DNA from: an uncultured Oscillospiraceae bacterium
Lineage (GTDB): Bacteria > Bacillota > Clostridia > Oscillospirales > Oscillospiraceae
Assembly (NCBI GenBank): GCA_900758315.1
Contig: CAAERF010000068.1
Span: forward strand, 1-17,129
Direction of reading: 5' to 3'
DNA: 17,129 nucleotides
The position numbers and the translations under genes were made by a program. Under the pieces are notes generated by a model that saw nothing but the letters and a program-made list of their open reading frames with translations, was not told where the DNA came from and made no database searches. Of this stretch, positions 1 to 6,740 are shown in pieces. Each line of letters opens with the position of its first letter. Position 1 is the first letter of the stretch.

Positions 1-15
1 ATTGTCAGATTTCAT
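1..15 (-). CDS. Start of a gene truncated by the window edge
   Basis: Only the first five codons (MKSDN) are visible on the minus strand. The call rests on position: an AAGGA ribosome binding site at 28-32 lies 12 nt upstream of the ATG, and a strong promoter, long leader and terminator hairpin precede it. No product can be proposed. If real, the gene is probably regulated through its leader. Confidence 0.3.
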
Positions 16-36
16 TGTCGATTACCGTCCTTTCAC

Positions 37-88
37 AAAAACAAAAAGGGCTGCATCAGGTGTCCATTCTGAACACTTGATGCAGCCC
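37..88 (-). terminator. Strong rho-independent terminator or attenuator
   Basis: An 11-bp perfect stem (48-58 with 78-88, GGGCTGCATCA) is extended by one G-U pair and GTGT/ACAC (60-63 with 73-76). On the minus strand it is followed by TTTTTGTTTTT (37-47). It lies just before the ribosome binding site of the gene starting at 15, so it can end a small RNA or act as an attenuator for that gene. Confidence 0.8.
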
Positions 89-287
89 AAGGTGCGGCCA
101 CCGTTCGGCGGCCATAAGGGATGCGGATTGATTCTTGGTTCACTCCTTTCTGCCAATGGCAGGAAATATCTATATAAAAAGTGCTGGCAGGGAAGACATC
201 GCGGCTGATTCAGCGCAATGCCATCTACTACCGGCACCGATTACAAAAATAACAACGTATGCTTATATAGCACAAAAATCATTTACG
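37..287 (-). ncRNA. Leader or small RNA of about 240 nt
   Basis: A consensus promoter at 293-321 should start transcription near 286, and the terminator at 37-88 should end it. No convincing gene lies between. GC-rich inverted segments such as GGCCGCC/GGTGGCC (about 103-115) suggest structure. An open minus-strand frame from a GTG at 237 to a TAA at 22-24 crosses the terminator, but it has no good ribosome binding site. I could not match the leader to a riboswitch class by eye. It could be a stand-alone small RNA or the regulated 5' leader of the truncated gene. Confidence 0.4.
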
Positions 288-292
288 AGGTT

Positions 293-321
293 ATTATAAT
301 ACTATATCTTGTGGCTGTCAA
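293..321 (-). promoter_or_regulatory. Perfect consensus sigma-A promoter
   Basis: On the minus strand, TTGACA (316-321) and TATAAT (293-298) are separated by exactly 17 bp. The promoter starts about 10 bp past the stop codon of the yafQ-like toxin, so it serves the leader and truncated gene rather than the toxin operon. Confidence 0.85.
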
Positions 322-330
322 TATAGGACA

Positions 331-621
331 CTATTTTCCGAACAAATCACTATGAGTTCCTGTGCGTGTTAGAGTCAGTACCAGAATGTCATCTTCCAGA
401 CGGTAGACGAGCAACCAATCCGGGAGAATATGGCACTCACGGTGCCCAACCCAATTCCCGGTCAAAGCATGGTCTTTGTTCTTATCGGGAAGAACTTCAC
501 CCATTGCCAGCAGAGTAATTACATCTTCCAGCAAATCCATTTTGAAGCCACGCTTCATTGCAAGTTTGAAGTCCTTCTTGAACTGTGTCGTAAACTTGAC
601 AACGTATTTCGTCTCGCTCAT
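331..621 (-). CDS. yafQ: YafQ-family toxin (mRNA interferase)
   Basis: A 96-residue protein of normal length for the YafQ branch of the RelE/ParE superfamily, whose members cleave mRNA on translating ribosomes and are held inactive by a DinJ antitoxin. Family hallmarks are in place: the GNWVGHRECHILPDW block (residues 55-69) with His51, His64, Asp68 and Trp69, and the C-terminal RTGTHSDLF block (86-94) with His90 and Phe94. These match the positions of the E. coli YafQ active-site residues as I remember them, so the toxin should be active. Its ATG overlaps the antitoxin stop codon in an ATGA junction (618-621). Its own ribosome binding site is weak (GAAAG), so translational coupling is likely. 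Confidence 0.92.
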   Translation of the reverse strand: MSETKYVVKFTTQFKKDFKLAMKRGFKMDLLEDVITLLAMGEVLPDKNKDHALTGNWVGHRECHILPDWLLVYRLEDDILVLTLTRTGTHSDLFGK

Positions 622-890
622 GCTTTCAAGTCTGCAAACAACTCATCCGTATTGGTGTATCCTTTTACAGAAGGGTCTTTTGCAATCCTTTCTGCCTCCA
701 GCATGGCGGCAATCGTTTCCTTATTGGGCTGGTTCAGCGAAATTTCAAAAGGAATGCCACCGTCCCGGAGAGACTGGCGGACGAAGATATTGAACGCTGT
801 GGACAGATTCATTCCAAGCTCTCCAAATAGGGCGTCAGCCTGTGCCTTCAAGTCCGAATCCATGCGAATACTGATATTAGTAGTAGCCAT
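618..890 (-). CDS. dinJ: DinJ/RelB-family antitoxin
   Basis: A 90-residue protein beginning MATTNISIRMDSDLKAQAD, the usual RelB/DinJ ribbon-helix-helix N-terminus, followed by a helix with LSTAFNIFVRQSL. The N-terminus should dimerise and bind the operon's own promoter, and the C-terminal tail (about 50-90) should wrap and neutralise the YafQ toxin encoded next. The ATG at 890 is preferred over an in-frame TTG at 899 because an AAAGGAG site sits 9 nt upstream of the ATG. Antitoxin-first order with a 4-nt overlap is normal for type II modules. Confidence 0.92.
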   Translation of the reverse strand: MATTNISIRMDSDLKAQADALFGELGMNLSTAFNIFVRQSLRDGGIPFEISLNQPNKETIAAMLEAERIAKDPSVKGYTNTDELFADLKA

Positions 891-921
891 AAGTCTCAAC
901 TCCTTTCACCTTTCCAATTAC

Positions 922-959
922 AGTATATGCTGTCTGCACGAGAAATGCAATGCTTTGCA
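922..959 (-). promoter_or_regulatory. Promoter and probable operator of the yafQ-dinJ operon
   Basis: On the minus strand TTGCAT (945-950) and TATACT (922-927) are separated by 17 bp. A short palindrome, TGCAA-AGCA-TTGCA (946-959), overlaps the -35 box and is a plausible site for autorepression by the antitoxin. The operator role is inferred from position. Confidence 0.6.
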
Positions 960-1036
960 CGAATAATTAGCACAAATTTAATAGATGAACTGATGGAAAA
1001 GATACCATAGCAATAAATTCCCTCCATCTAAGTTAG

Positions 1037-1080
1037 AAAAAGCGGAGAATTCCTGCTTGTAACAGCAAAAATTCTCCGCT
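1037..1080 (-). terminator. Terminator of the DUF1703-type ATPase gene
   Basis: An 11-bp perfect stem (AGCGGAGAATT, 1041-1051, with 1070-1080) ends in TTTTTC on the minus strand. The loop contains a further short pairing, TGCT/AGCA. It lies about 37 nt past the stop codon at 1117. T residues on the other side (1081 onward) could make it weakly bidirectional. Confidence 0.75.
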
Positions 1081-1116
1081 TTATTCAGACAATTACACAG
1101 TAGGAAAGATTACTTC

Positions 1117-2976
1117 CTATTTCTTAAACGCCACTTCCACATTTTTGCCGCTGAATGCGACACCATACTTATAAATGCTCTTTACACCATGCGTCAGCAT
1201 TTCGGTGTCATATTTTTTATCTTCAATCTGGTTGAGCGCGGTCTGTGACAGCTTCTGCAACTGTTCGGTATCGCAATGTTTCTCAGCTTTAAGCTCGATG
1301 ATGATGCCGGGCATGGTAGGCGTTTTGGGAGCAAGCTGGATGTCATAGCGGCCATCACCGGATTCCCGGTTCGAGGTGGCGTAGGCGTTGCCAAGTAGTG
1401 CGCACAGACCGAGGACAAAGCCGTGATAGAAGTTCTCCCCGGCAGTATCAAAGCTGCTGACGCTCTGGGTCAGCAATGTTTGAATCTGCTGCTGCAACTT
1501 GCTTTCGTCGCCGGAATAGAGTGCTTCCTGAATGGCAACAACCGTAGTCTGCGGCATCATGACATTCAGATGACTCAAAATCTCCTTATTGTATACATAG
1601 GTGATTTCTCGGTTGGGAAGAGCGACATGGCAGAGGTAATCCCCGCTGATAGAAGTTTCCGCTTTTACGACCTTGAGATAGCCGGATACAAGCAGGAAAC
1701 TGTAAATAGACGATGGATTATTTTGCAGCTGGGGATAAATGACGCTGGTATCCACATAAGTTGCAACAGTTTTACCTTGCAAAAGATCTGTCAGCTGTGT
1801 ATAGATATCTTTGTCAGCCTGCTCCAGAACTTCGGAAATGACATCATTGTTGCTGGTGGAGAGCCAGTAAGGGCGTGCCTCACATCCGGCGCTGAAATAG
1901 TTGATAACCGACCAAGGGTTATAAATTTCGGCATCGCCGAAGCGGTAACCATCGTACCAATCGCGCAGTTCGTTGAGCTTATCGGAAGCGCCGTAATAGG
2001 CGGCCATCTTGGCAACTTCGTCTGCGGTGAAGCCGAAATAGGTGCTGTACTTCTTGTCCAGCACAGAATTGACAACCAGATTATTCAGCCCGCTGAAGAT
2101 ACTTTCTTTTGCTACGCGCAGGATGCCGGTCAAGAAACCAAAGGCCAAGCTGCGATTATCTTTGAGACCGCCGGAGAAAAGCCCCCGCATGAAAGAAACG
2201 GCATCATCGTAAAATCCCATCAGGTGCCCCTGCTGAATGGGAGTGTCGTACTCATCTATGATAATGACGGCAGGGCAATTATAGTGCTTGTGCAGCATGG
2301 AAGAAAGCGTCTTGAGAGAAGAGATATAGTCGGTGCTGTCAGCAGTGCTGGAAACAATACGCTGATAAACGGCTTTCTCGAAGTCATTGCAAGCGGGGCT
2401 ATCGGCAAGGTCGGCGTGGCGCAAATACTCTTCACCAATCAATCGGGTAAGGTGGGCGTATGTTTCTTCCCATGTATTCCGCTTGACGTCTTTGAACGTC
2501 AGGAAGATGACAGGATACTTTCCTTGGTAATCCCGATATTTCTGCCCGCAAGCCCAGATGGCTTTGTTGGTAAAGTATTTAGAGGTGTCTTCCTCGGTCT
2601 TTTCAAAGAAAACACGGAGCATATCCATGTTAAGCGTTTTGCCGAATCGTCTGGGGCGCGTAAACAGCGAGACCATGGGACGCTGATCCAAAAAGTCCTT
2701 GATCATCAGCGTTTTATCGACATAATAGTATTCCGTCGATGCAAGGCGGTAATCTGAAATGCCGACAGGGAGGGGAAGATGTGCAGGCATAGCGGATTTT
2801 TTGTAAATCCCCGTGCGCACGCGGGCATCGACCGGTTTCTCTGCATTAACAGGAATCTGCCAACTGCCATTTTCCTTGCTTGCACCGGGAATCTTGCCCG
2901 CCGAGCAGAGCGTAGTAACTCTCCTTGTGCTGATTCCCCACAAGACAGAAGCCTCTTTTGCGGACATCATGACCAT
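1117..2976 (-). CDS. AAA-ATPase-like protein with PD-(D/E)XK nuclease domain (DUF1703 type) and N-terminal DNA-binding extension
   Basis: This 619-residue protein has three parts. Residues 5-42 resemble a small helix-turn-helix (SAKEASVLWGISTRRVTTLC, then SWQIP), a form I do not associate with the standard family, whose members usually start near residue 68 here (LPLPVGISDYRLAS). The AAA-ATPase-like core has a P-loop variant TRPRRFGKTLNM (106-117), a Walker B AVIIIDEYD (236-244) and a sensor region GFLTGILRVAKESIF. The C-terminal nuclease-like fold has Asp545 in GRYDIQL and Glu561-x-Lys563 in IIIELKAEK. GAGGAGG about 9 nt upstream supports the start at 2976; ATGs at codons 3 and 4 are alternatives. 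Function is unknown; such genes are common in gut anaerobe genomes and suspected to act in mobile-element or defence functions. Confidence 0.88.
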   Translation of the reverse strand: MVMMSAKEASVLWGISTRRVTTLCSAGKIPGASKENGSWQIPVNAEKPVDARVRTGIYKKSAMPAHLPLPVGISDYRLASTEYYYVDKTLMIKDFLDQRPMVSLFTRPRRFGKTLNMDMLRVFFEKTEEDTSKYFTNKAIWACGQKYRDYQGKYPVIFLTFKDVKRNTWEETYAHLTRLIGEEYLRHADLADSPACNDFEKAVYQRIVSSTADSTDYISSLKTLSSMLHKHYNCPAVIIIDEYDTPIQQGHLMGFYDDAVSFMRGLFSGGLKDNRSLAFGFLTGILRVAKESIFSGLNNLVVNSVLDKKYSTYFGFTADEVAKMAAYYGASDKLNELRDWYDGYRFGDAEIYNPWSVINYFSAGCEARPYWLSTSNNDVISEVLEQADKDIYTQLTDLLQGKTVATYVDTSVIYPQLQNNPSSIYSFLLVSGYLKVVKAETSISGDYLCHVALPNREITYVYNKEILSHLNVMMPQTTVVAIQEALYSGDESKLQQQIQTLLTQSVSSFDTAGENFYHGFVLGLCALLGNAYATSNRESGDGRYDIQLAPKTPTMPGIIIELKAEKHCDTEQLQKLSQTALNQIEDKKYDTEMLTHGVKSIYKYGVAFSGKNVEVAFKK

Positions 2977-3007
2977 AAACTAACGCCTCCTCGCCTTTAT
3001 TGAATTC

Positions 3008-3036
3008 ATTATACCATTCTGCCGGAACAATGTCAA
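3008..3036 (-). promoter_or_regulatory. Consensus promoter for the DUF1703-type ATPase
   Basis: On the minus strand TTGACA (3031-3036) and TATAAT (3008-3013) are 17 bp apart, with a TGG extended -10 element. Both hexamers match consensus exactly. The 5' leader to the ATG at 2976 is about 25 nt and carries the GAGGAGG ribosome binding site. Confidence 0.85.
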
Positions 3037-3148
3037 ACCACATCGGAATAATATCGCGCTTTGAGTATAGTATATTCTGACAAGGCACTTCGTGAACTCC
3101 AATGGTGTCCGGCATTGTCTGCTACGGTGAGCAGGGATTGATTACACG

Positions 3149-3273
3149 CGCTTTCAAAAATAAAAGAAATTTGCGATTTTGAAAGTGACCTCTTGCAAAG
3201 ACTATGTGTAACTATTATAATAAAAGCAGCAAGATGGTTTCAGAACTCAAATATTTTTCGTTTTTTGAAAGCG
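3149..3273. repeat. Three copies of a TTTTGAAAG motif around the plus-strand promoter
   Basis: CGCTTTCAAAAA (3149-3160) is the inverted complement of TTTTTGAAAGCG (3262-3273), a 12-bp match about 100 bp apart. A third partial copy, TTTTGAAAG (3177-3185), forms a closer inverted pair with the first. The copies bracket the promoter at 3193-3221 and end just before the ATG at 3281. They could be operator sites for a regulator of the divergent ATPase pair. This is inferred from arrangement only. Confidence 0.4.
3193..3221 (+). promoter_or_regulatory. Promoter for the AAA_14/DUF4143 gene
   Basis: TTGCAA (3193-3198) and a perfect TATAAT (3216-3221) are 17 bp apart. The predicted leader is about 50 nt and ends at the ATG at 3281. 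Together with the minus-strand promoter at 3008-3036, it makes the 2977-3280 gap a divergent control region. I see no gene in that gap. Confidence 0.75.
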
Positions 3274-3280
3274 GTACACT

Positions 3281-4477
3281 ATGAAAATCATTCCAAGAGA
3301 CAAATATTTACAGCGAATCATCGAATTGAACGGCACACCGGACATCAAAATCATTACCGGAATACGCCGATCCGGCAAGTCCAAATTGATGCAGGCCTAT
3401 ATTGAATACCTGAAAAGCCATGTCGATAACTGCAATATCATTTATATCGACTTTATGGATTTGGCCTTTGAGGAAATCAAGGAGTACCATGCACTGCACG
3501 CCTATGTGGAAGCACAGTATCAGGCAAATAAGACGAACTATCTTTTCGTGGACGAGGTGCAGATGTGTCCGCAATTTGAGTTGGCTATCAACAGCCTCTA
3601 TGCCAAGGAAAAATACGATATCTACCTGACTGGATCCAATGCTTTTTTGCTGAGTGCGGATTTGGCTACGCTTTTTACAGGGCGCTATATTGAAATCCAT
3701 GTTTTCCCGTTCAGCTTTTCGGAGTACTGCCGATATTACGAAGAAACAAAGGATATAGACCAACTGTTTGAGGATTACACCATAAAGGGCGGTCTGGCCG
3801 GGTCCTATGCGTACAAAACGGAGAAAGACCGAATCAATTACATCAAGGAAGTTTACGAAACAATCGTTACAAGAGACCTCGTGCAGAAATACGCGCTGCC
3901 AGACACCTTAGTGCTGCAGCGGCTGAGTGAGTTCCTTATGGACAATGTCAGCAACCTTACTTCGCCCAACAAGGTCAGCCAGCTATTGACAGCCAGTAAC
4001 ACTCAAACTAATCATGTAACAGTTGGAAAGTATATCAGATATTTGTGCAATGCCTTTGTCTTTTACGACGTTAAGCGCTATGACATCCGGGGTAGAAAAT
4101 ATTTGGAAAGCTCGGAAAAGTTTTATCTGTGTGATACAGGTATCCGTTATGCCATTCTGGGAAGCCGAAATATGGATTACGGCAGGATGTATGAAAACAT
4201 GGTCTGCATTGAACTTTTGCGCCGTGGGTATGATGTGTATGTCGGAAAGCTGTACCAGAAAGAAATCGACTTCGTTGTACAAAAGGGTGACGAAAAAGTC
4301 TATATTCAGGTAAGCGACAATATTGCAGCGCCGGACACTTTCGAGCGCGAATGCCGTCCCCTTTTGCAAATCCGGGATGCATATCCCAAAATGATTCTGG
4401 CCAGAACCAGACACCCCAAGTACAGTTACGAGGGAATCGACATTTACGATGTTGCCGATTGGTTATTGCAGGAATGA
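3281..4477 (+). CDS. AAA_14/DUF4143 family ATP-binding protein
   Basis: A 398-residue protein with P-loop GIRRSGKS (27-34), Walker B YLFVDEVQ (87-94), sensor-like IYLTGSNAFLLS (114-125) and the family block FTGRYIEIHVFPFSFSEY (132-149). The C-terminal DUF4143 part ends in a nuclease-like fold: GRMYENMVCIELLRRG, then EIDFVV and VYIQVS. The last strand carries Gln where PD-(D/E)XK enzymes have Glu-x-Lys, so catalytic competence is uncertain. Cellular role is unknown; proteins of this type are abundant and often horizontally spread. No strong ribosome binding site precedes the ATG (only GAAAG about 9 nt away), but it is the best start because the P-loop follows promptly. A terminator follows at 4499. 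Confidence 0.9.
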   Translation: MKIIPRDKYLQRIIELNGTPDIKIITGIRRSGKSKLMQAYIEYLKSHVDNCNIIYIDFMDLAFEEIKEYHALHAYVEAQYQANKTNYLFVDEVQMCPQFELAINSLYAKEKYDIYLTGSNAFLLSADLATLFTGRYIEIHVFPFSFSEYCRYYEETKDIDQLFEDYTIKGGLAGSYAYKTEKDRINYIKEVYETIVTRDLVQKYALPDTLVLQRLSEFLMDNVSNLTSPNKVSQLLTASNTQTNHVTVGKYIRYLCNAFVFYDVKRYDIRGRKYLESSEKFYLCDTGIRYAILGSRNMDYGRMYENMVCIELLRRGYDVYVGKLYQKEIDFVVQKGDEKVYIQVSDNIAAPDTFERECRPLLQIRDAYPKMILARTRHPKYSYEGIDIYDVADWLLQE

Positions 4478-4498
4478 CCTCTATACCACACATAGTAT

Positions 4499-4532
4499 GG
4501 CACAGCCGATAGACTCGTCGGCTGTGCCTTTT
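4499..4532 (+). terminator. Terminator of the AAA_14/DUF4143 gene
   Basis: A perfect 11-bp stem, GGCACAGCCGA (4499-4509) with TCGGCTGTGCC (4518-4528), with an 8-nt loop and followed by TTTT. It lies 22 nt after the stop codon. There is no T tract on the other strand, so it should not end the converging ICE operon. Confidence 0.85.
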
Positions 4533-4581
4533 GTGTGCCTAAACGATGAACATATTACTGTATATCAATGCGAATAAGGCG

Positions 4582-5265
4582 TTAGTATGTATCAATCATA
4601 ATCTGCTGCCGCAGGTAAAGGTTTGCCACTGCTGTGATGACCTCGCGGCTGCAATGGTACTCCCGAACAGCCTGGGCGAAGTTATCGCAGTTCAGATCGT
4701 TGTCATCGTACAGCTTGTCCAGCACATCGTAACCGTCTTTCAGGCGGTGGATGTCCATCTCAACGCACTTGATGATTTCCGCACAGGAGAGGGGAGTTTG
4801 CCGGGCAAGGCGAATGACCTTCTTCTCGCAGGAACTGCGGGCATCAATGTGGAACAGGCGGCGGGTGATTTTCCAAGAGATGCCCTCCAAGAACGTCAGC
4901 TTGGAGAACGACAATATTCGCAGCGGCCATGCCGCGCCGATAGGGATGATGAAGCGGCAGGCGAGCAGATCGTACAGCGCGTCATACTCGGTATCGCCGG
5001 TGCCGACCACAATGAGTCCACGAACCAACAGGCGCTGCACACAGTCCTGCCAGCTGCGGTGGATGGCATTGGTATTGTTCACCATCTTCTCGTAGTAGCT
5101 GCCGATTTCTTCTTCCCGCAGGATGCGCCAGTTGAGGATGGACCAGACTATAAACTCCTGCACATCGACCTCGTATTCTTTCTCACAGACGATAATGACC
5201 GGGCGGGAGCCTTCCTCGGTACAGCAGCGGATATAACGGCCGTTGGCAGTGTAAAGCATTTTCAT
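4582..5265 (-). CDS. Hypothetical protein, distal gene of the ICE region
   Basis: A 227-residue protein I do not recognise. GGAGGA lies 7 nt upstream of the ATG, which fixes the start. It is rich in Cys, Tyr and charged residues and has no signal peptide or clear membrane segment. Two stretches look like winged-helix modules by pattern: about 50-105 (REEEIGSYYEK through RLLVRGLIVVG) and about 160-200 (TPLSCAEIIKCVEMDIHRLK). It is the last gene of the minus-strand series, 48 nt after the zinc-ribbon gene, so it is probably co-transcribed. A role in element regulation is possible but unproven. I found no terminator after it. Confidence 0.75.
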   Translation of the reverse strand: MKMLYTANGRYIRCCTEEGSRPVIIVCEKEYEVDVQEFIVWSILNWRILREEEIGSYYEKMVNNTNAIHRSWQDCVQRLLVRGLIVVGTGDTEYDALYDLLACRFIIPIGAAWPLRILSFSKLTFLEGISWKITRRLFHIDARSSCEKKVIRLARQTPLSCAEIIKCVEMDIHRLKDGYDVLDKLYDDNDLNCDNFAQAVREYHCSREVITAVANLYLRQQIMIDTY

Positions 5266-5313
5266 AAGATTTCCTCCGATAATTTTAGTTTTTACGGTTG
5301 AGACGATGATAAA

Positions 5314-5709
5314 TTACTTGTGGGATGTGGTGGCGTTCTCGCAGATGCGGATGATCTGCTCACAGAGGTAGTCGCCACACTTGGCGATATGTACCTGATC
5401 TCCGGGCAGCCTCATCTGCGTTTGCAGCCAACGGTAACTCTGGTCGCGGTTCATGCCGAGTGAGGTCTGTACATTGTGCAGGGCATGGTGGGCAAGGATA
5501 CGCTTGTGCCGCAGTTCGCCGTTGGCAAGGGTGCCAAGGGGCTGTTTGGTGCGGCGATCCGCTGTGACGTAAGCATCACAGGTAGGCCAGCGACGGCAGA
5601 CATATAGGTACGTCCCAGCGGAAATGTCCGAAAGCCCATGAATTGCGCTTGCCGGACGTAGTGTGGCAAGGGAACCACAATAGGGGCAATGGATACGAGT
5701 TTGTTTCAT
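5314..5709 (-). CDS. Zinc-ribbon protein, DUF3268-like
   Basis: A 131-residue protein. The N-terminus has two cysteine pairs, Cys8/Cys11 (CPYC) and Cys38/Cys44 (CRRWPTC), fitting a zinc ribbon. The following region (about 45-115) has the LGTLANGELRHKRILAHHALH and YRWLQTQM segments I associate with zinc-finger DUF3268 proteins of clostridial conjugative elements. GGAGGTGA about 9 nt upstream supports the ATG at 5709. Molecular role is unknown; nucleic-acid binding is a reasonable inference. It sits between the helix-turn-helix gene and the hypothetical gene at 4582. Confidence 0.75.
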   Translation of the reverse strand: MKQTRIHCPYCGSLATLRPASAIHGLSDISAGTYLYVCRRWPTCDAYVTADRRTKQPLGTLANGELRHKRILAHHALHNVQTSLGMNRDQSYRWLQTQMRLPGDQVHIAKCGDYLCEQIIRICENATTSHK

Positions 5710-5844
5710 AAAATTTCACCTCCGATTTTTTTGCAAAATAGGCCGAAAAAACCTATTTGTCCTTATTACTGTCATCTCGAACGCAAAAATTAAAAAAATT
5801 CGGGTACTTTTTCAAATTTTACAATTTGTTCATATCTTGCTGGG

Positions 5845-6678
5845 CTAAATTTGCCTATTCTTTGAACACTTTAATGCTGCTTGTGCATCAATGGCTGTTT
5901 TGCTGTTTAGTGTGATAGGCGCGTTAAACAGCATTGCCAGCAGATACTTCTTCGGATTGCGTATATTGCCGCTTCGTGCATGGAAAGAATCGAGAACGAA
6001 TCGGATATGCTCACTGTTCAGCTGCATCATTCGTTCCCGCACAAGTTCTGCGGGGAAAATATTGCTGCCCAACCGCACGGTAGGACTTTGACTCTGGATT
6101 GTCTCGATGATCAGTTCGTAGATTTCTTGCAGCATGGGGGTGGCCTCCGGCATATTTCGGCAGAGCAGGTCCAACTCAATGTTCTCTTTCACCGTTTTCC
6201 GAACCGCATCGCTTTCGGATAAGATAAGGTCTGTATTTGGTTTCTCTTTATTTTGTATCTCTTTATTTAATTGCGTTGGATTTTCCTGCGTAGGAGAATC
6301 CAGCATAGGGTTTTCCAATGTAGGCTGCACCAAAGTGGGATTATCCAATGTTGGATTTTCCCATGTAGGCTTGGGAGGCTTCTCCTGCGGACGTTCATAG
6401 ACGATGTAATCACAGCCACGCAGGCATCCGCGTTCATCGCGGACACGGGAGCGGACGATATACCCGGCCTGCTCCAGTTCCAGCACGGCGGTGCGGATGG
6501 CATCAATACTTTCACGATTGATAGCCGCCAGCCCTTTGAGCGTGTAATCCCAATCCTCCGGTAGAGACAACATCTGAGAAAGCAGCCCCTTAGCCTTTAA
6601 GGTCAATTCCTTATTGCGCAGATGGTGGTTACTCATAACGGTATAGTCTTTGCTACGTTCCACACGAAAAACAGCCAT
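5845..6678 (-). CDS. Helix-turn-helix protein, DUF6017-like (replication-initiator-like N-terminus)
   Basis: A 277-residue protein. Residues about 1-98 form a winged helix (YTVMSNHHLRNKELTLKAKG, SLPEDWDYTLKGLA, then a wing ending DYIVYERP) like those of plasmid and ICE replication-initiation or DnaD-like proteins. A low-complexity linker of six pentapeptides with consensus xxNPT (106-135) follows, then a charged segment and a conserved-looking C-terminus (about 165-265). I associate this layout with DUF6017 proteins. GGGGAA about 8 nt upstream supports the ATG. It lies after an internal terminator (6699-6729) and has no obvious promoter, so it may depend on read-through. A role in element replication or its control is inferred. 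Confidence 0.8.
   Translation of the reverse strand: MAVFRVERSKDYTVMSNHHLRNKELTLKAKGLLSQMLSLPEDWDYTLKGLAAINRESIDAIRTAVLELEQAGYIVRSRVRDERGCLRGCDYIVYERPQEKPPKPTWENPTLDNPTLVQPTLENPMLDSPTQENPTQLNKEIQNKEKPNTDLILSESDAVRKTVKENIELDLLCRNMPEATPMLQEIYELIIETIQSQSPTVRLGSNIFPAELVRERMMQLNSEHIRFVLDSFHARSGNIRNPKKYLLAMLFNAPITLNSKTAIDAQAALKCSKNRQI
6274..6363 (-). repeat. Six tandem 15-bp repeats within the DUF6017-like gene
   Basis: Six in-frame 15-bp units encode WENPT, LDNPT, LVQPT, LENPM, LDSPT and QENPT (residues 106-135). They form a flexible Pro/Asn/Thr linker between the DNA-binding domain and the C-terminal domain. The unit length is a multiple of three, so slippage would change linker length without breaking the frame. 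Confidence 0.85.
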
Positions 6679-6698
6679 TTTACAGTTCCCCTTATCAC

Positions 6699-6729
6699 AA
6701 AAATGCGGGCAGCACAGGTGGCTGCCCGC
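6699..6729 (-). terminator. Terminator inside the ICE gene series
   Basis: A perfect 9-bp GC-rich stem (GCGGGCAGC, 6705-6713, with 6721-6729) is followed on the minus strand by ATTTTTGTG. It lies 12 nt past the stop of the S1-repeat gene and just before the ribosome binding site of the DUF6017-like gene. It should separate the transfer genes from the three distal genes, or attenuate the latter. Confidence 0.75.
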
Positions 6730-6740
6730 GCAGGCAGAAA

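Noticed and set aside
22..237. A 71-codon minus-strand frame in the left leader
   Set aside because: It starts at a GTG without a ribosome binding site and runs through a strong terminator hairpin; I treat the region as untranslated leader unless conservation shows otherwise.
1423..2757. A 444-codon open frame on the plus strand opposite the DUF1703-type ATPase
   Set aside because: The minus-strand gene has clear P-loop, Walker B and nuclease motifs plus promoter, ribosome binding site and terminator. The antisense frame has no recognisable motifs and is best explained as a codon-bias shadow.
2846..3115. An 89-codon minus-strand frame overlapping the start of the DUF1703-type ATPase
   Set aside because: It spans the consensus promoter at 3008-3036 and overlaps the real gene out of frame.
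5736..5758. Hairpin AAATAGG/CCTATTT before the zinc-ribbon gene, considered as a terminator
   Set aside because: The T residues are in the loop and no T tract follows on the minus strand, so it is not a convincing terminator.
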